Shown: positions 27,302-37,642, counted from the first letter of the stretch. The stretch is DNA of 64,000 nt from Clostridia bacterium (GCA_003246295.1 QKAS01000022.1:78152-142151); one strand, 5' to 3'. Made by a program: numbers and translations. Notes: generated by a model from the sequence alone, not told the origin.

Positions 27302-28054
27302 TTATCGAATTCCTGCTGCTTCCATTAGTTGAATGGTATAAGGATTCTGAGGATTTTGAAATAAAGATATGACATCACCTTCTTCAACAATTCTTCCGTC
27401 CTGCATGACCATGACTCGTTCACACATCTGATAGATAACTCTGAGGTCATGAGAAATAAATAAGATTGCAAGATTCATGTCTCTTTGAAGTTCCAGTAAT
27501 AACCTGATGATCTGCGCCTGAATCGTTACATCTAGCGCGGATACCGGCTCATCAGCAATCAAGAGTTCAGGTTCCAGCATAAGCGCCATCGCAATGCAGA
27601 CTCTCTGCCTTTGTCCTCCTGATAACTCATGTGGATACCTATCTGCTATCTTGTCATCAAGTCCTACCTTTGCAAGCATTTCATATGCTTTTTTCTTTCT
27701 TGATTCACTGTCGTGTTTTTTTTGCACACGAAGCGGCTCTTCAAGAATCCATAAAATCTTTTTTGCAGGGTTTAAAGATCCGTAAGGGTCCTGAAAAATC
27801 ATCTGAGGCTGTGTACAATTTAGTGCAATCTCACCGGTATACTCTTTCGTGATACCAAGAACAGCTTTTACTAATGTTGTTTTTCCTGAGCCACTTTCTC
27901 CAAGAAGTCCAAGAATCTCACCTCTTTTTATGGTGAATGAAACATCTTTACAGACCTGTTTTTTTCTTTTCTTTGAAGTAAAAATACTTTCTTCTTCTAT
28001 ATAAAAGGTATTCAGATTTCTGACTTCCAGCAAACAATCTCTATCTTCCTTCAT
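27302..28054 (-). CDS. Oligopeptide/nickel-type ABC transporter ATPase (DppF/OppF-like)
   Basis: This 250-residue ABC ATPase has Walker [10 protein letters not shown], the Q-loop (QMIFQDPYGSLNPA), the signature LSGGQRQR, Walker B LLIADEPVSALD and H-switch ISHDL. The Q-loop and NPYTIQLMEA tail are typical of the OppF/DppF side of the paired ATPases. It powers uptake through the two permeases upstream in the same operon. It is the last gene. The typical C-terminal extension with an Fe-S-like Cys cluster is absent. Confidence 0.9.
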   Translation of the reverse strand: MKEDRDCLLEVRNLNTFYIEEESIFTSKKRKKQVCKDVSFTIKRGEILGLLGESGSGKTTLVKAVLGITKEYTGEIALNCTQPQMIFQDPYGSLNPAKKILWILEEPLRVQKKHDSESRKKKAYEMLAKVGLDDKIADRYPHELSGGQRQRVCIAMALMLEPELLIADEPVSALDVTIQAQIIRLLLELQRDMNLAILFISHDLRVIYQMCERVMVMQDGRIVEEGDVISLFQNPQNPYTIQLMEAAGIR

Positions 28055-28111
28055 TTTAGTTTCTCTTTCTCAATCACCATTTTTCTGTCATTAGAATCAA
28101 TAATACTCTAT

Positions 28112-28906
28112 TTATAATTGTATCTTTTCACATTTAGGAATTGCAGCAATCAGTTTTTTTGTATATTCTTCTTTTGCATGAAGATAAATCTGGTCTGTAG
28201 GTCCTTCTTCTACCATATAACCATCTTTCATCACGATCACTCTGTCACAAATTCTGCCAACCAGACTCAAATCATGTGAGATGAATAAAATAGCAGTATT
28301 TTGTAATTTGTTTATTTTTTTTAATAATTTAACAATTTGTGCCTGAATGGTAACATCAAGTGCCGTTGTAATTTCATCAGCAATCAGCAATTGTGGATTG
28401 CTGACAATTGCAGCTGCAATCATTACTCGCTGTCTCATTCCTCCAGATAGCTGGTGTGGATACATATGATATATTTTCTCAGGTTCTTTTAACTCAACAT
28501 CTGCAAGTGCTGTGACTGCTTTCTGGTATCGTTCTGATTTTGTAAGATCTGTATGAACTCTTAAACACTCTTCCACCTGCCAGCCTATTTTCTTTACGGG
28601 ATTTAAAGATGTCATCGGCTCTTGAAATACCATTGTGATATCTTTTCCCTGAATAGAACGAAGTTTTTTTCGATCACAATGCAACAAATCTGTATTCTGA
28701 AACTGTATCTCACCAGATTTTTGCATACCATGTCTTGGTAACAATCCTGCAATCGCAAGTGCTGTCATTGTTTTACCAGAACCGGATTCTCCAACGATGC
28801 CAATCATTTCTCCTTCTTTTATTGCAAGGTTTAAATCATGTACTACCGTCTCAGGAATGGTTCTGTTATGAAATTCTATATTAAGATGTTTCATTTCTAA
28901 TAACAT
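28112..28906 (-). CDS. Oligopeptide/nickel-type ABC transporter ATPase (DppD/OppD-like)
   Basis: The 264-residue ABC ATPase has Walker [10 protein letters not shown], the segment [13 protein letters not shown], signature LSGGMRQR, Walker [13 protein letters not shown] and H-switch ISHDL. The Glu-to-Ile change after DE in Walker B (DEIT) keeps the catalytic Glu. It forms the ATPase pair with the next gene. Its start has GGGGGG as ribosome site. The substrate is defined by the binding protein, not by this subunit. Confidence 0.9.
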   Translation of the reverse strand: MLLEMKHLNIEFHNRTIPETVVHDLNLAIKEGEMIGIVGESGSGKTMTALAIAGLLPRHGMQKSGEIQFQNTDLLHCDRKKLRSIQGKDITMVFQEPMTSLNPVKKIGWQVEECLRVHTDLTKSERYQKAVTALADVELKEPEKIYHMYPHQLSGGMRQRVMIAAAIVSNPQLLIADEITTALDVTIQAQIVKLLKKINKLQNTAILFISHDLSLVGRICDRVIVMKDGYMVEEGPTDQIYLHAKEEYTKKLIAAIPKCEKIQL

Positions 28907-28924
28907 ATTTCCCCCCGATTCCTT

Positions 28925-29782
28925 TTATCCCTTTGCATCTTCGCTGATTCCTTCTCCAAGAAAACTGAATCCAAGTACAATAAAAATTAATGTTCCGCCA
29001 ACGCAAAGTGCATACCCTGGTCTTGAAAATAAATATGCCTGTGCCTCTGAAAGCATTCTACCAAGACTGGCATCCGGCGGCTGAACACCAATTCCCAGAA
29101 AACTAAGCCCTGCTTCCGCAAGGACTGCATTGTTAAATCCAATTAATAATGAAGAAACCAGAACCCTTGCAGAATTTGGCAACATATGCACAAACATAAT
29201 TCTGAAAGGATGTACTCCAATTAGTTCAGCCTGTCTGATATAATCCATTTCACGCTGTTTTATGAATTCACTTCTGACAATTCTTGCAAAACTTGGCACA
29301 AATGCAATTCCAAGTGCAAGTATAATGTTATATCTTCCAGTTCCAAACAAACTAATCAACACCAAAGCCAGCAAAATACTTGGAAAAGCAAGCGCTGCAT
29401 CATTCATTCTCATTAATACTTCATCTGCCAGGCCACCAAAATATCCTGCTATTGCACCAATCACTATCCCAAAAGCAATACCAATCAACACGGTTCCCAT
29501 TGCAATAAACAATGTTGTTGCGCTTCCTTTCATGACCCTGCTCAGGATATCACGTCCAAAATTATCACATCCCATAAGATGCTTCCAGGATACCCCTGCA
29601 AGTTTTGATGTTGCATCCATAGCCTCTGAATCATAAGGTGTAACGATCAATCCGATCAGTACAAATAGCAGAACGATTGATGTCATAACAATACCTGTGA
29701 TGAGCATTGGCGATTTTCTTTTGCGTAACATTTGTCTGATGGAATTATCTGTTTTATGATTCTGTTTAAAGAATTGTTTCAA
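28925..29782 (-). CDS. Peptide/nickel-type ABC transporter permease (DppC/OppC-like)
   Basis: This 285-residue protein has about six membrane helices and the BPD-transport EAA-like loop (EFIKQREMDYIRQAELIGVHPFRIMFVHMLPNSA), which contacts the ATPases. The N-terminal cytoplasmic region is followed by a helix at about 29-49. It starts with TTG (29782) after GAGGG and lies 40 bases downstream of the DppB-like gene. It forms the channel with that gene's product. Confidence 0.9.
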   Translation of the reverse strand: MKQFFKQNHKTDNSIRQMLRKRKSPMLITGIVMTSIVLLFVLIGLIVTPYDSEAMDATSKLAGVSWKHLMGCDNFGRDILSRVMKGSATTLFIAMGTVLIGIAFGIVIGAIAGYFGGLADEVLMRMNDAALAFPSILLALVLISLFGTGRYNIILALGIAFVPSFARIVRSEFIKQREMDYIRQAELIGVHPFRIMFVHMLPNSARVLVSSLLIGFNNAVLAEAGLSFLGIGVQPPDASLGRMLSEAQAYLFSRPGYALCVGGTLIFIVLGFSFLGEGISEDAKG

Positions 29783-29822
29783 GTATTTTCCCTCTCTGAA
29801 TTCAACATCCTCTACTCGTGTT

Positions 29823-30767
29823 TTATCCGTTCTGCTTAATTCTTGGATCTATCATATGGTAAACTACATCAACGACTGTATTGATCAGATTCACAGCAAT
29901 CGCCAGAATCATAATGATTGCAGATACCACCGGATAGTCACGGTTGGCAATCGATGTAAGCAGGATTCTTCCAAGTCCGGGTATCCCAAATACCTGTTCA
30001 ATAATAATACTTCCTGCAATCATATCTGCAAGTGCCATTCCCAGAAAAGTAATCACTGGTATCATTGCATTTTTTAACAAATGGTTCCACAATACAGAAC
30101 TCGTTGAATTCCCTCTGCTATATGCAGTTCTTGCATAGTCCATACCTGCCTGCTCTAAGATAGAACTTCTAAGAAGTTTGGCTGTCATTGCACTCTTAGG
30201 AAGTGCAATTGCAATCGCTGGAAAAATCAAATATGCAAAAAAAGCACCCACATTCACATCATAAGATATAAACCCGCCAGGCGTGAACATATGAAGTACC
30301 AGGCCAAATAAAAATGTTAAAAGGATACCTGCAAAAAATGGCGGGACGGCCATCATGATCTGATTCACAAAACCTATTGCAGCATCAAATTTTCCTCCTG
30401 CATGTTTCGCTGAATAAATCCCAAGTGGAAGGGCTATTAAAATGGTAAAACAAAAAGACAGCAGAGTAAGTGCCGCTGTAATCGGCACTTTATCCCCTAC
30501 CATCTCTTTGACAGGGATATGATAACTATACGAAGTCCCCATATCCCCTTTTAATAATCCAACAGACCATTCAAGATACCTTACTGCAACAGGACGGTTC
30601 AGTCCCATTTCTTCTCTAAGTGCTTCCACTTTTTCCGGAGTCGCCTGCGTTCCTAAAAGCGATGTCGCTGGATCCCCTGGAATAAACTCGAATGATAAAA
30701 AAACCAAAACCGATACAACGGCTAATGTAGCAATCAAAGATGCCGCTTTTTTTAAAACAAATTTCAT
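29823..30767 (-). CDS. Peptide/nickel-type ABC transporter permease (DppB/OppB-like)
   Basis: The 314-residue protein has the N-terminal family segment (FIPGDPATSLLG...LREEMGLNRPVAVRYLEW) and six predicted helices. The coupling loop (SSILEQAGMDYARTAYSRG) contacts the ATPase. It begins 27 bases after the binding-protein gene. Resemblance to NikB, DppB and OppB is about equal by eye, so substrate cannot be assigned. Confidence 0.9.
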   Translation of the reverse strand: MKFVLKKAASLIATLAVVSVLVFLSFEFIPGDPATSLLGTQATPEKVEALREEMGLNRPVAVRYLEWSVGLLKGDMGTSYSYHIPVKEMVGDKVPITAALTLLSFCFTILIALPLGIYSAKHAGGKFDAAIGFVNQIMMAVPPFFAGILLTFLFGLVLHMFTPGGFISYDVNVGAFFAYLIFPAIAIALPKSAMTAKLLRSSILEQAGMDYARTAYSRGNSTSSVLWNHLLKNAMIPVITFLGMALADMIAGSIIIEQVFGIPGLGRILLTSIANRDYPVVSAIIMILAIAVNLINTVVDVVYHMIDPRIKQNG

Positions 30768-30794
30768 ATGTTTTCCTGCCTGTAGTCAGTTGTT

Positions 30795-32306
30795 TTATTT
30801 TTCCACCAGATACATTTTTGAAATATCCTGTACATAGACTGGATAAAATTCATATCCTGCAAACTTTTTATTGACTGCTACAAGCTGTGGCAAATCCTGA
30901 ATGTATACATTTGCAGCGTCATTTGCAAGAATTGTTTCACACTCTTTATAATATTTTATCTTTTCTGACTCGTCAGTCGCATTCATGGCGTTTTCAAATG
31001 CTTTATCATAGTCAGCATTACGATAGAGAACAAAGTTACCAGATGCATCTGATGTAAATCTCTCAAGTAAGGCTCTGGCAGTCAGGCTAGTAGCATCCAC
31101 ACCAATCACCGTTGACTCATAATTTCGATCTGTATAAACGTCACTTAACCAACTGTCCCATTCAATTAATTCGATCTGTGCTGTTACACCAATCTGTTTA
31201 AACTCCTCAGCCAATATCTGTGCTGTATCTACATGCTGCTGGTAATTTGATGGAACTGTAATTGTAAATGAAAATCCGTCTGGATAGCCTGCCTCTGCAA
31301 GAAGTTCCTTTGCTTTTTCAAGATCCTGATTATAAACATCATTCAGTTCCTTCATAAAATATTTCTCAAATGTAGGGAACATACTGCTTCCAATTTCAAC
31401 ACCTTTTCCGTCTGAAACGAATTGCATGATTTCCTGTGGGTCAATGGCATAGCACAATGCCTGACGTACTCTTACATCCTGGAATACTTCTGTGTTGTGG
31501 TTAAGATATAACGCCTGAACAAGATTCATCGTACCTTCTTCAATTGTAAATTCGTCTCCCAGTTCTGCTGCTTGTGCAGATGTTACTCTGGGATACATAT
31601 CTACTGCCCCACCTTTTAAATTCATTGTTATGGTATCCGCATTCGCAATTACTTTAAATACTACATTCTGTATCTGTGCAGCTTCTCCCCAATACTCATC
31701 AAAACGTTCCATCACAATATTTTCCTGTGGTGATCTGGAAATGTAGCGATATGGTCCCGTTCCAATTGGAACTGTATCTGGAGTTTTATTAGACGCCGGA
31801 ATAATAGCTGTTGTCATATAAGCAAGAAATTCCGTATCTTCTTCTTTTAACTGGATCACGACCGTGGTTTTGTCAGGTACTGTAACAGATTCGATATTGG
31901 TATACGCTTCTACAAGCGCCGTACCGCTACCATCATCCATGCATCGCTCGATAGAATACTTAACATCATCCGCGCCAAGCAGTGTTCCATCATGGAACTT
32001 CACGCCCTCTCTCAGCTTAAACGTATATGTCTTTCCATCTTCTGAAACGCTATATTCAGAAGCGATTGCAGGATTTAGATTTCCTACACTGTCTGGCTTG
32101 ACCAAACCTTCATAAACATTAAATAATACCTCTTTTGTTCCTGCCGCAACTGCTTTGTGTGGGTCAAGACTATCTTCGATATCCTGAGGAATACCAACTG
32201 TGATTGTGGAAGAATTTTCTTCAGCCTTATCACCTGAACATCCTGTCAGTGCAATAGTCATTGAAAGCAGCATCAGCAAAATGATTTTTGACGATTTCTT
32301 TTTCAT
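30795..32306 (-). CDS. Family 5 solute-binding lipoprotein for a peptide/nickel-type ABC transporter
   Basis: The 503-residue protein has a lipoprotein signal peptide with lipobox LTGC (Cys23). Family 5 segments follow: DIEDSLDPHKA, VYEGLVKPDS, TYTFKLREGVKFHDGTLLGADDVKYSIER, and later VRQALCYAIDPQEIM and LLAEAGYPDGF. It captures peptides, metals chelates or similar and delivers them to the permeases. It is the first gene of the five-gene operon and has a palindrome near its promoter. The substrate cannot be inferred from these motifs. Confidence 0.9.
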   Translation of the reverse strand: MKKKSSKIILLMLLSMTIALTGCSGDKAEENSSTITVGIPQDIEDSLDPHKAVAAGTKEVLFNVYEGLVKPDSVGNLNPAIASEYSVSEDGKTYTFKLREGVKFHDGTLLGADDVKYSIERCMDDGSGTALVEAYTNIESVTVPDKTTVVIQLKEEDTEFLAYMTTAIIPASNKTPDTVPIGTGPYRYISRSPQENIVMERFDEYWGEAAQIQNVVFKVIANADTITMNLKGGAVDMYPRVTSAQAAELGDEFTIEEGTMNLVQALYLNHNTEVFQDVRVRQALCYAIDPQEIMQFVSDGKGVEIGSSMFPTFEKYFMKELNDVYNQDLEKAKELLAEAGYPDGFSFTITVPSNYQQHVDTAQILAEEFKQIGVTAQIELIEWDSWLSDVYTDRNYESTVIGVDATSLTARALLERFTSDASGNFVLYRNADYDKAFENAMNATDESEKIKYYKECETILANDAANVYIQDLPQLVAVNKKFAGYEFYPVYVQDISKMYLVEK

Positions 32307-32345
32307 CTTTGCTTTCCTTTCTTCTCTCCTTATTCAGTTAATGTT

Positions 32346-32394
32346 AATGTTTTAACATTCGTTTTATTTTATACAAACACTACTTAAATTGCAA
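32346..32394 (-). promoter_or_regulatory. Putative promoter and operator of the ABC transporter operon
   Basis: On the minus strand TTGCAA (32394-32389) and TATAAA (32373-32368) are 15-16 bases apart. Directly downstream, around the expected transcription start, is the palindrome AATGTT-TT-AACATT (32346-32359), which could be a repressor site. The spacing is short of ideal, so confidence is low. Confidence 0.4.
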
Positions 32395-32443
32395 GTATTA
32401 TTTTCAATACAATTTCATACCATATCAGGCTGTGTTTAAAAAA

Positions 32444-32463
32444 AGACTGCCTTCTGGCAGTCT
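32444..32463 (-). terminator. Terminator of the dcw-nrdR transcript
   Basis: A perfect 8-bp GC-rich stem (AGACTGCC / GGCAGTCT) with a TTCT loop is followed by seven T residues on the minus strand, 12 bases past the nrdR stop. Confidence 0.92.
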
Positions 32464-32475
32464 CGTTTTAGTCGA

Positions 32476-32925
32476 TTAGTGTAACACTTTTTTTAACTCA
32501 TCCATAAATGTATTGATATCTTTAAATTCCCGATAAACAGAAGCAAATCTTACATAGGCAACAGCCTCAAGATCCTTGAGCTTGTTCATTACCAATTCTC
32601 CGATAACAGCGCTTGGGATTTCTTTTTCTTCCATGTTAAATATTTCAGTTTCAACTTCATCGATCAACTGATTGATCTGGTTGGCACTGATGGGACGTTT
32701 GTGACAGGCACGAAGCACACCTGCTTCAATTTTAGAGCGATCATAAGTTTCCCTGTTATTATCTTTTTTAATAATAATTAACGGGATCGTTTCAATCTTT
32801 TCATAAGTTGTGAAGCGTTTTCCACATTCATCACATGCACGGCGTCTACGAATTGAGTTATTCTCTTCTGCCGGTCTTGAATCAATTACCCTTGTGTTAT
32901 CATGGCTGCAAAATGGACATTTCAT
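32476..32925 (-). CDS. nrdR: Transcriptional repressor NrdR
   Basis: The 149-residue protein has a zinc ribbon (Cys3, Cys6, Cys31, Cys34) with RRRACDECGKRFTTYE, followed by the ATP-cone domain (IIKKDNNRETYDRSKIEAGVLRAC...). NrdR senses (d)ATP and represses ribonucleotide reductase genes. It follows ftsZ by 47 bases. No ribonucleotide reductase gene is in the window, so its targets lie elsewhere. Confidence 0.97.
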   Translation of the reverse strand: MKCPFCSHDNTRVIDSRPAEENNSIRRRRACDECGKRFTTYEKIETIPLIIIKKDNNRETYDRSKIEAGVLRACHKRPISANQINQLIDEVETEIFNMEEKEIPSAVIGELVMNKLKDLEAVAYVRFASVYREFKDINTFMDELKKVLH

Positions 32926-32972
32926 CCTTTTCCTCCTTGGAGAGTCAATAATCTTTCAGTCAGGATACAAAT

Positions 32973-34130
32973 CTATTTATTTCGTTGAAGGAACTCTGGT
33001 ATCTTTAATGATTTTTCTTCTACATTGCTTCTTAAATCCTGCGGTTTCTGAATTCCAGGAACTGGTTTCACAGGCTGTACTGGCGTTGGCATTGTATGTG
33101 TTGCTAGCCCAAGTGATGTTTTTGGTTTAACACTTGTCATAGTACTTGGTTTCGCGGTATATCCAAATCCTGCAAGTCTGTTTTCTTCAAGTCCTGTAGC
33201 AATGACAGTGATTGTACATGCATCCGGTACTGTTTCATCATACATGGCACCGAAGATTATATTAACATCATCACCTGCAAGTTCCTGTACATAGCTTGCT
33301 GCATCTGAAGCATCTGCAAGTGTAATATCACCTGATACATTAATGATTACATGAGAAGCGCCTGTAATGGTTGTTTCGAGTAATGGACTTTCTACTGCCA
33401 TTTTCACTGCTTCACTTGCTTTATCATCACCCTTGCCCACACCAATACCAATGTGTGCAATTCCTTTGTCTTTCATAACTGTCTGAACATCAGCAAAATC
33501 AAGATTGATGATTGCTGGTCTGTTGATCAGATCCGTAATCCCCTGAACTGCCTGTTGCAAGACTTCATCTGCTTTTTTCAATGCATCTGGCATTGTTGTT
33601 CTTCTATCAACAATTTCAAGTAATTTATCATTAGGAATCACAATAAGAGTATCTACGCTTTCTTTTAAACGTTCGATACCTGATATTGCGTTCACCATAC
33701 GTGCTTTTGCTTCAAAACGGAAAGGTTTTGTAACAACTCCAACTGTAAGGATTCCCATATCTTTTGCCATTTTAGCTACAACCGGAGCTGCTCCGGTACC
33801 GGTTCCGCCACCCATTCCACAGGTAACAAATACCATGTCACAGCTTTTAACAGCTGCTGAAATTTCTTCTGCGCTTTCTTCTGCAGCCTTTTCGCCGATT
33901 TCAGGTTTTGCGCCCGCTCCAAGTCCCTTAGTGAGCTTTTCACCAATCTGAAGGAGTTTTGGTGCTTTACAAAGCTGTAACGCCTGTTTATCGGTATTTA
34001 CTCCGATAAAATCTACACCGTCAATATTCTCATCTATCATTCTATTTACAGCATTATTGCCAGCTCCACCAACGCCAACGACGATGATCTTAGCAGCATT
34101 TCCTGCATCGTTTGTCTTTATTTCAAGCAA
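32973..34130 (-). CDS. ftsZ: Cell division protein FtsZ
   Basis: The 385-residue protein has the tubulin GTPase signature GGGTGTG (107-113), the T7 loop segment [15 protein letters not shown] and the conserved C-terminal peptide IPEFLQR near the end. It polymerises at midcell to form the Z-ring. The start is TTG at 34130, preceded by AGGAGG seven bases upstream. It lies about 110 bases after ftsQ with no ftsA between them. This is a normal gene position for Clostridia, though ftsA is missing here. Confidence 0.98.
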   Translation of the reverse strand: MLEIKTNDAGNAAKIIVVGVGGAGNNAVNRMIDENIDGVDFIGVNTDKQALQLCKAPKLLQIGEKLTKGLGAGAKPEIGEKAAEESAEEISAAVKSCDMVFVTCGMGGGTGTGAAPVVAKMAKDMGILTVGVVTKPFRFEAKARMVNAISGIERLKESVDTLIVIPNDKLLEIVDRRTTMPDALKKADEVLQQAVQGITDLINRPAIINLDFADVQTVMKDKGIAHIGIGVGKGDDKASEAVKMAVESPLLETTITGASHVIINVSGDITLADASDAASYVQELAGDDVNIIFGAMYDETVPDACTITVIATGLEENRLAGFGYTAKPSTMTSVKPKTSLGLATHTMPTPVQPVKPVPGIQKPQDLRSNVEEKSLKIPEFLQRNK

Positions 34131-34240
34131 GGTAGTTCCTCCTTCTTATTTCCTATTAGACTCCACATAACTCATAATATAATTATTTCACGAATTTATC
34201 AACACATTTTTTCATTTTCTTTACATTTTAGTGATTAATT

Positions 34241-35080
34241 TTACTCTAGCTCGAAGGTAATATTTTGCATATCTTCTGAGTAATTTTCCATATGGAGTGT
34301 TCCTTTTTTCCCTTCGAGTTCAGGCAGGATCGTTTTCAGTTTCATAACCTTCTCATCCAGATAATCATCCCCGCCGATTTTTGCTTTTGCATCTCCAAAA
34401 TATAGTGTAATCTGATATTTGGAGTCGAAATATATCCTGTCTGTAGCAAGTTCATACTTATTCAACACCTGGGTAATATTTAACACAAGTCTGAATACCG
34501 TATCATTTTCGACCGGTAGTTTTTCATATAAAACAACGTATCCAAAATCTAATCCTGTTACCTGCGGAATTCCCAGCGTCTTCTCCGCGGAGCTTTCTAC
34601 TATGATTCCATCTTTATCAAAATACATGTTTCTGCCAAGGTACTCCACATAACCTGCAAGAGCTTTCTCATAAACATAAATTTTTATTGTATCCGGAGAC
34701 ATAATTTCAACATCCATTTTCTCAACAAAAGGTACATTTTCAACCCCTTTGTTCCTATATTTAAGAGAAAGGAAAATTGAGTTATCTCCAAGTTTCCCTG
34801 ACATAACCATATTTTGTATTTCTTCATTGGTATAGTGCTTATTTCCCTGAACATAAACAGTTCGTACTTTAAACTTCTGTGATACATAGAGCAGAGAAAT
34901 CAAAATCACCAAAAGAAAGAAACAAAAAATAAGAAAACCAAATCCTCTGGAGGATCCAAGAAGCATGATCCATCTTGAAGTCCCTTTTTCTTTGATTTTT
35001 TTCGGTTTTTTCAATTTTGTCTTGGAAACAGGACTCTTTGCTTTTCTTTTCGTCTTTTTCTTCGTTTTATCTTTTTTCAT
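34241..35080 (-). CDS. ftsQ: Cell division protein FtsQ/DivIB
   Basis: This 279-residue protein has a very basic N-terminal tail (residues 1-35, mostly Lys), a transmembrane helix (about 46-67), and an extracytoplasmic POTRA domain (FKVRTVYVQGNKHYTNEEIQNMV). A beta domain follows. DivIB/FtsQ stabilises the FtsL-FtsB-PBP complex at the septum. It lies 17 bases downstream of ftsW. Low sequence conservation is usual; context gives most of the confidence. Confidence 0.88.
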   Translation of the reverse strand: MKKDKTKKKTKRKAKSPVSKTKLKKPKKIKEKGTSRWIMLLGSSRGFGFLIFCFFLLVILISLLYVSQKFKVRTVYVQGNKHYTNEEIQNMVMSGKLGDNSIFLSLKYRNKGVENVPFVEKMDVEIMSPDTIKIYVYEKALAGYVEYLGRNMYFDKDGIIVESSAEKTLGIPQVTGLDFGYVVLYEKLPVENDTVFRLVLNITQVLNKYELATDRIYFDSKYQITLYFGDAKAKIGGDDYLDEKVMKLKTILPELEGKKGTLHMENYSEDMQNITFELE

Positions 35081-35097
35081 CGGACCAGCCCCTTACT

Positions 35098-36252
35098 TTA
35101 TGATACATCTTTGAACTTGATCCCGCGGGCTACGCTTAATACAAGACCTATTTCTACAAGTAAAAACAATACTGAAGTGCCTCCATAGCTGATGAAAGGC
35201 AATGAGATTCCTGTATTTGGTAATGTATTTGTTACAACCGCAATATTTAAAATAACCTGGATTGCAAAATGACCAAGTACCCCAACTACCAAAAGTGCAC
35301 CAAACAAATCTGCTGCATTATTAGCAATGATCATGAACCTCCAAATCAAAAGAACAAATAACATAATTACTGCAATGGCGCCAAATAAGCCAAGTTCTTC
35401 ACAAATAATTGAAAAAATCATATCATTCTGTGCTTCCGGCAAAAATCCAAGTTTTTGCATACTCTGTCCAATTCCCTTACCAAAAATACCACCTGATCCT
35501 ATGGCATATAATGCCTGTAATGTCTGAAAACCTTTTCCACTGGCATATGCTTCAGGATCAAGCCATGCAAGTATTCTCTCACCACGAAATCCTAATTTCC
35601 CACTTTCAGATAATTGAAGGATTGTATAGACTGCAAGCGTAGCTGCTCCAACCACTGCCACTATAAGTAACATGAATTTTTTATAATCAGGACTTGCAAC
35701 AAACAACATTAAAAAAGCTATCCCAAAAATAATGATTGCGGAACTTAGGTTATCTGTAATCAGATACACCATTGCACAAATTGGAAGGGGTACACTTAAA
35801 ATCGTCAAAAATCCTTTGGATGATTTTATAGATTTCCCCATTCGACAGACAAGACTTGCCAGAAATAATATCATACTTAATTTGGCAATTTCAGCTGGCT
35901 GGACTGACATACCAAGATATAGCCACCTTCTCGCTCCGTGACTCTCACGTCCAAGCGGTGTCATTACAAGGACAATAAGTATCATGGAAATAAAATAAGC
36001 AGGAAATGCGAACCGCTCCCAAAAATGATATGGAATCCTGGAGACTACAATCATCACCACCAAGCCAAGGACTGATGAAAATGCCTGCTTCTTAAAATAG
36101 TAGGCTGGATCATTGTACTCCAGACTTGATTCATAGGAACTGGTTGAATAGATCATAATCAGACCAAATCCTAGCAAAAAGAGCACTACAAAAAGCAGCG
36201 TATAGTCAAAAAAATATTCAGGCTGTTTCCTTCTTCTCGTTCCACCTGCCAC
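35098..36252 (-). CDS. ftsW: SEDS glycosyltransferase FtsW
   Basis: The 384-residue protein has about ten membrane helices and SEDS motifs, including GRESHGARRWLYLGMSVQPAEIAKL near helix 3-4, PEAQNDMIFSIICEELG in the large loop, and GISLPFISYGGTS near the end. It polymerises septal peptidoglycan together with the class B PBP upstream. It starts with GTG at 36252 after AAGGAG and lies 7 bases downstream of murD. RodA is the alternative, but the dcw context favours FtsW. Confidence 0.95.
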   Translation of the reverse strand: MAGGTRRRKQPEYFFDYTLLFVVLFLLGFGLIMIYSTSSYESSLEYNDPAYYFKKQAFSSVLGLVVMIVVSRIPYHFWERFAFPAYFISMILIVLVMTPLGRESHGARRWLYLGMSVQPAEIAKLSMILFLASLVCRMGKSIKSSKGFLTILSVPLPICAMVYLITDNLSSAIIIFGIAFLMLFVASPDYKKFMLLIVAVVGAATLAVYTILQLSESGKLGFRGERILAWLDPEAYASGKGFQTLQALYAIGSGGIFGKGIGQSMQKLGFLPEAQNDMIFSIICEELGLFGAIAVIMLFVLLIWRFMIIANNAADLFGALLVVGVLGHFAIQVILNIAVVTNTLPNTGISLPFISYGGTSVLFLLVEIGLVLSVARGIKFKDVS

Positions 36253-36259
36253 GCTTTTC

Positions 36260-37624
36260 TCACTCCTTAATCTGATTTACATATTCTTTGAACATGTTTC
36301 CCCTGACCTCATAATTTGGAAACATTCCCCAGCTCGCACATGCAGGGGATAATAATACGGCATCTCCGCTGACAGCTTTCTCAACGCAGAAATCCATTGC
36401 TTCCTGGAATGAATCTGCAAGAATCACGTTTGTGAATCCATGCATATTTGCACACTTTGCAATTTTTTCTCTCGTCTGACCTATTAAAACAAGGTATTTT
36501 ACCTTTCCATCAAATGCCTGAATCCATTCATCATACTCACTTTGCTTGTCATAGCCACCACCAATGAGTATTGTTGGTTTACGCATCGCTCTGATTCCTC
36601 TGATGGCAGCATCTGGATTCGTTCCTTTCGAGTCATTGTAATAATCCACGCCTCGTTTGGTCGCAACAAACTCTATTCTGTGTTCTACCGCTTTAAAATG
36701 TCTTACTGTATTAAGAATTTGTTCCATTGGAACACCATATGCATCTGCCATGGCAATTGCTGCCATAACATTTTCCACATTATGTATACCAAGAAGATTC
36801 ATATCATGTATATTCAGCAAGGTAGTACGAACTCCCTGAACACAACGGCAGATGATATCTCCATCAAGGTAAAATCCGTCCTGTAATTTCTGTTTGGAAG
36901 AAAAAAAGATGACATTTGCTTTGCATTGTTTTGAGAAATCCCTGCAATAGGTATCTTCATAATTTAATACACAAAAATCTGTTTTTGTCTGATTTCTTGC
37001 AATCTCAAACTTAACTCTTGCATATTCGTCCATTGTATGGTGTCTGTTCAAATGATCCGGTGTTATATTAAGAACTGCTGATACCATAGGCTTGAAAGTG
37101 TCAATTGTTTCAAGCTGAAAACTACTAATTTCAGCAACTGTAACACTGTCATTTGTCATGGCATCTACTTCCTGTGTGTATGGATTTCCAATATTCCCAA
37201 CTACAAATACCTGCGAAGTATTGTCTCTCATAATTTGCCCAAGCAGTGATGTGGTAGTCGTCTTTCCATTGGTTCCTGTGATTGCAAGAAGGTTCCCCTG
37301 TGCATATTGGTATGCCAATTCAATCTCGCCCCAGATTCTGATGCCAGATGCTTTTATTATCATGGCTATCTGGCTGTCCATTGGAACTCCCGGGCTGAAT
37401 ACAGCAAGCATAATATTTTCAAGTTGATTTTCCTTTATTTTACCTGTAACCAAAGTGAACCGAGCTGTGTATTCTGAAAGTTCTTCAAAGATTCTCTCTG
37501 TCGCAATCTCTTCACGTTCATCATATAAAATAACGTTTGCACCTTTGGAAATCAAAAGTTTTGCTGCCCCGATTCCACTGATTCCTGTGCCTATTACAAT
37601 CACATTCTTATCTGTCAGTTCCAT
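36260..37624 (-). CDS. murD: UDP-N-acetylmuramoylalanine-D-glutamate ligase
   Basis: The 454-residue Mur ligase has an N-terminal Rossmann-like domain (VIVIGTGISGIGAAKLL), the ATP-binding P-loop ITGTNGKTTTTSL, the catalytic-site segment LNITPDHLNRHHTMDEYARVK and the C-terminal DSKGTNPDAA. It adds D-glutamate to UDP-MurNAc-L-Ala in the cytoplasm. It sits between mraY and ftsW, separated by 18 and 7 bases. Confidence 0.97.
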   Translation of the reverse strand: MELTDKNVIVIGTGISGIGAAKLLISKGANVILYDEREEIATERIFEELSEYTARFTLVTGKIKENQLENIMLAVFSPGVPMDSQIAMIIKASGIRIWGEIELAYQYAQGNLLAITGTNGKTTTTSLLGQIMRDNTSQVFVVGNIGNPYTQEVDAMTNDSVTVAEISSFQLETIDTFKPMVSAVLNITPDHLNRHHTMDEYARVKFEIARNQTKTDFCVLNYEDTYCRDFSKQCKANVIFFSSKQKLQDGFYLDGDIICRCVQGVRTTLLNIHDMNLLGIHNVENVMAAIAMADAYGVPMEQILNTVRHFKAVEHRIEFVATKRGVDYYNDSKGTNPDAAIRGIRAMRKPTILIGGGYDKQSEYDEWIQAFDGKVKYLVLIGQTREKIAKCANMHGFTNVILADSFQEAMDFCVEKAVSGDAVLLSPACASWGMFPNYEVRGNMFKEYVNQIKE

Positions 37625-37642
37625 CTCTTGCTCCTCATCTGC

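Noticed and set aside
32810..33130. Plus-strand frame of about 106 codons over nrdR-ftsZ
   Set aside because: It overlaps two certain genes on the other strand, with no ribosome site or homology.
34131..34240. Search for ftsA between ftsQ and ftsZ
   Set aside because: Only 110 bases of AT-rich DNA, without any frame; ftsA is simply not here.
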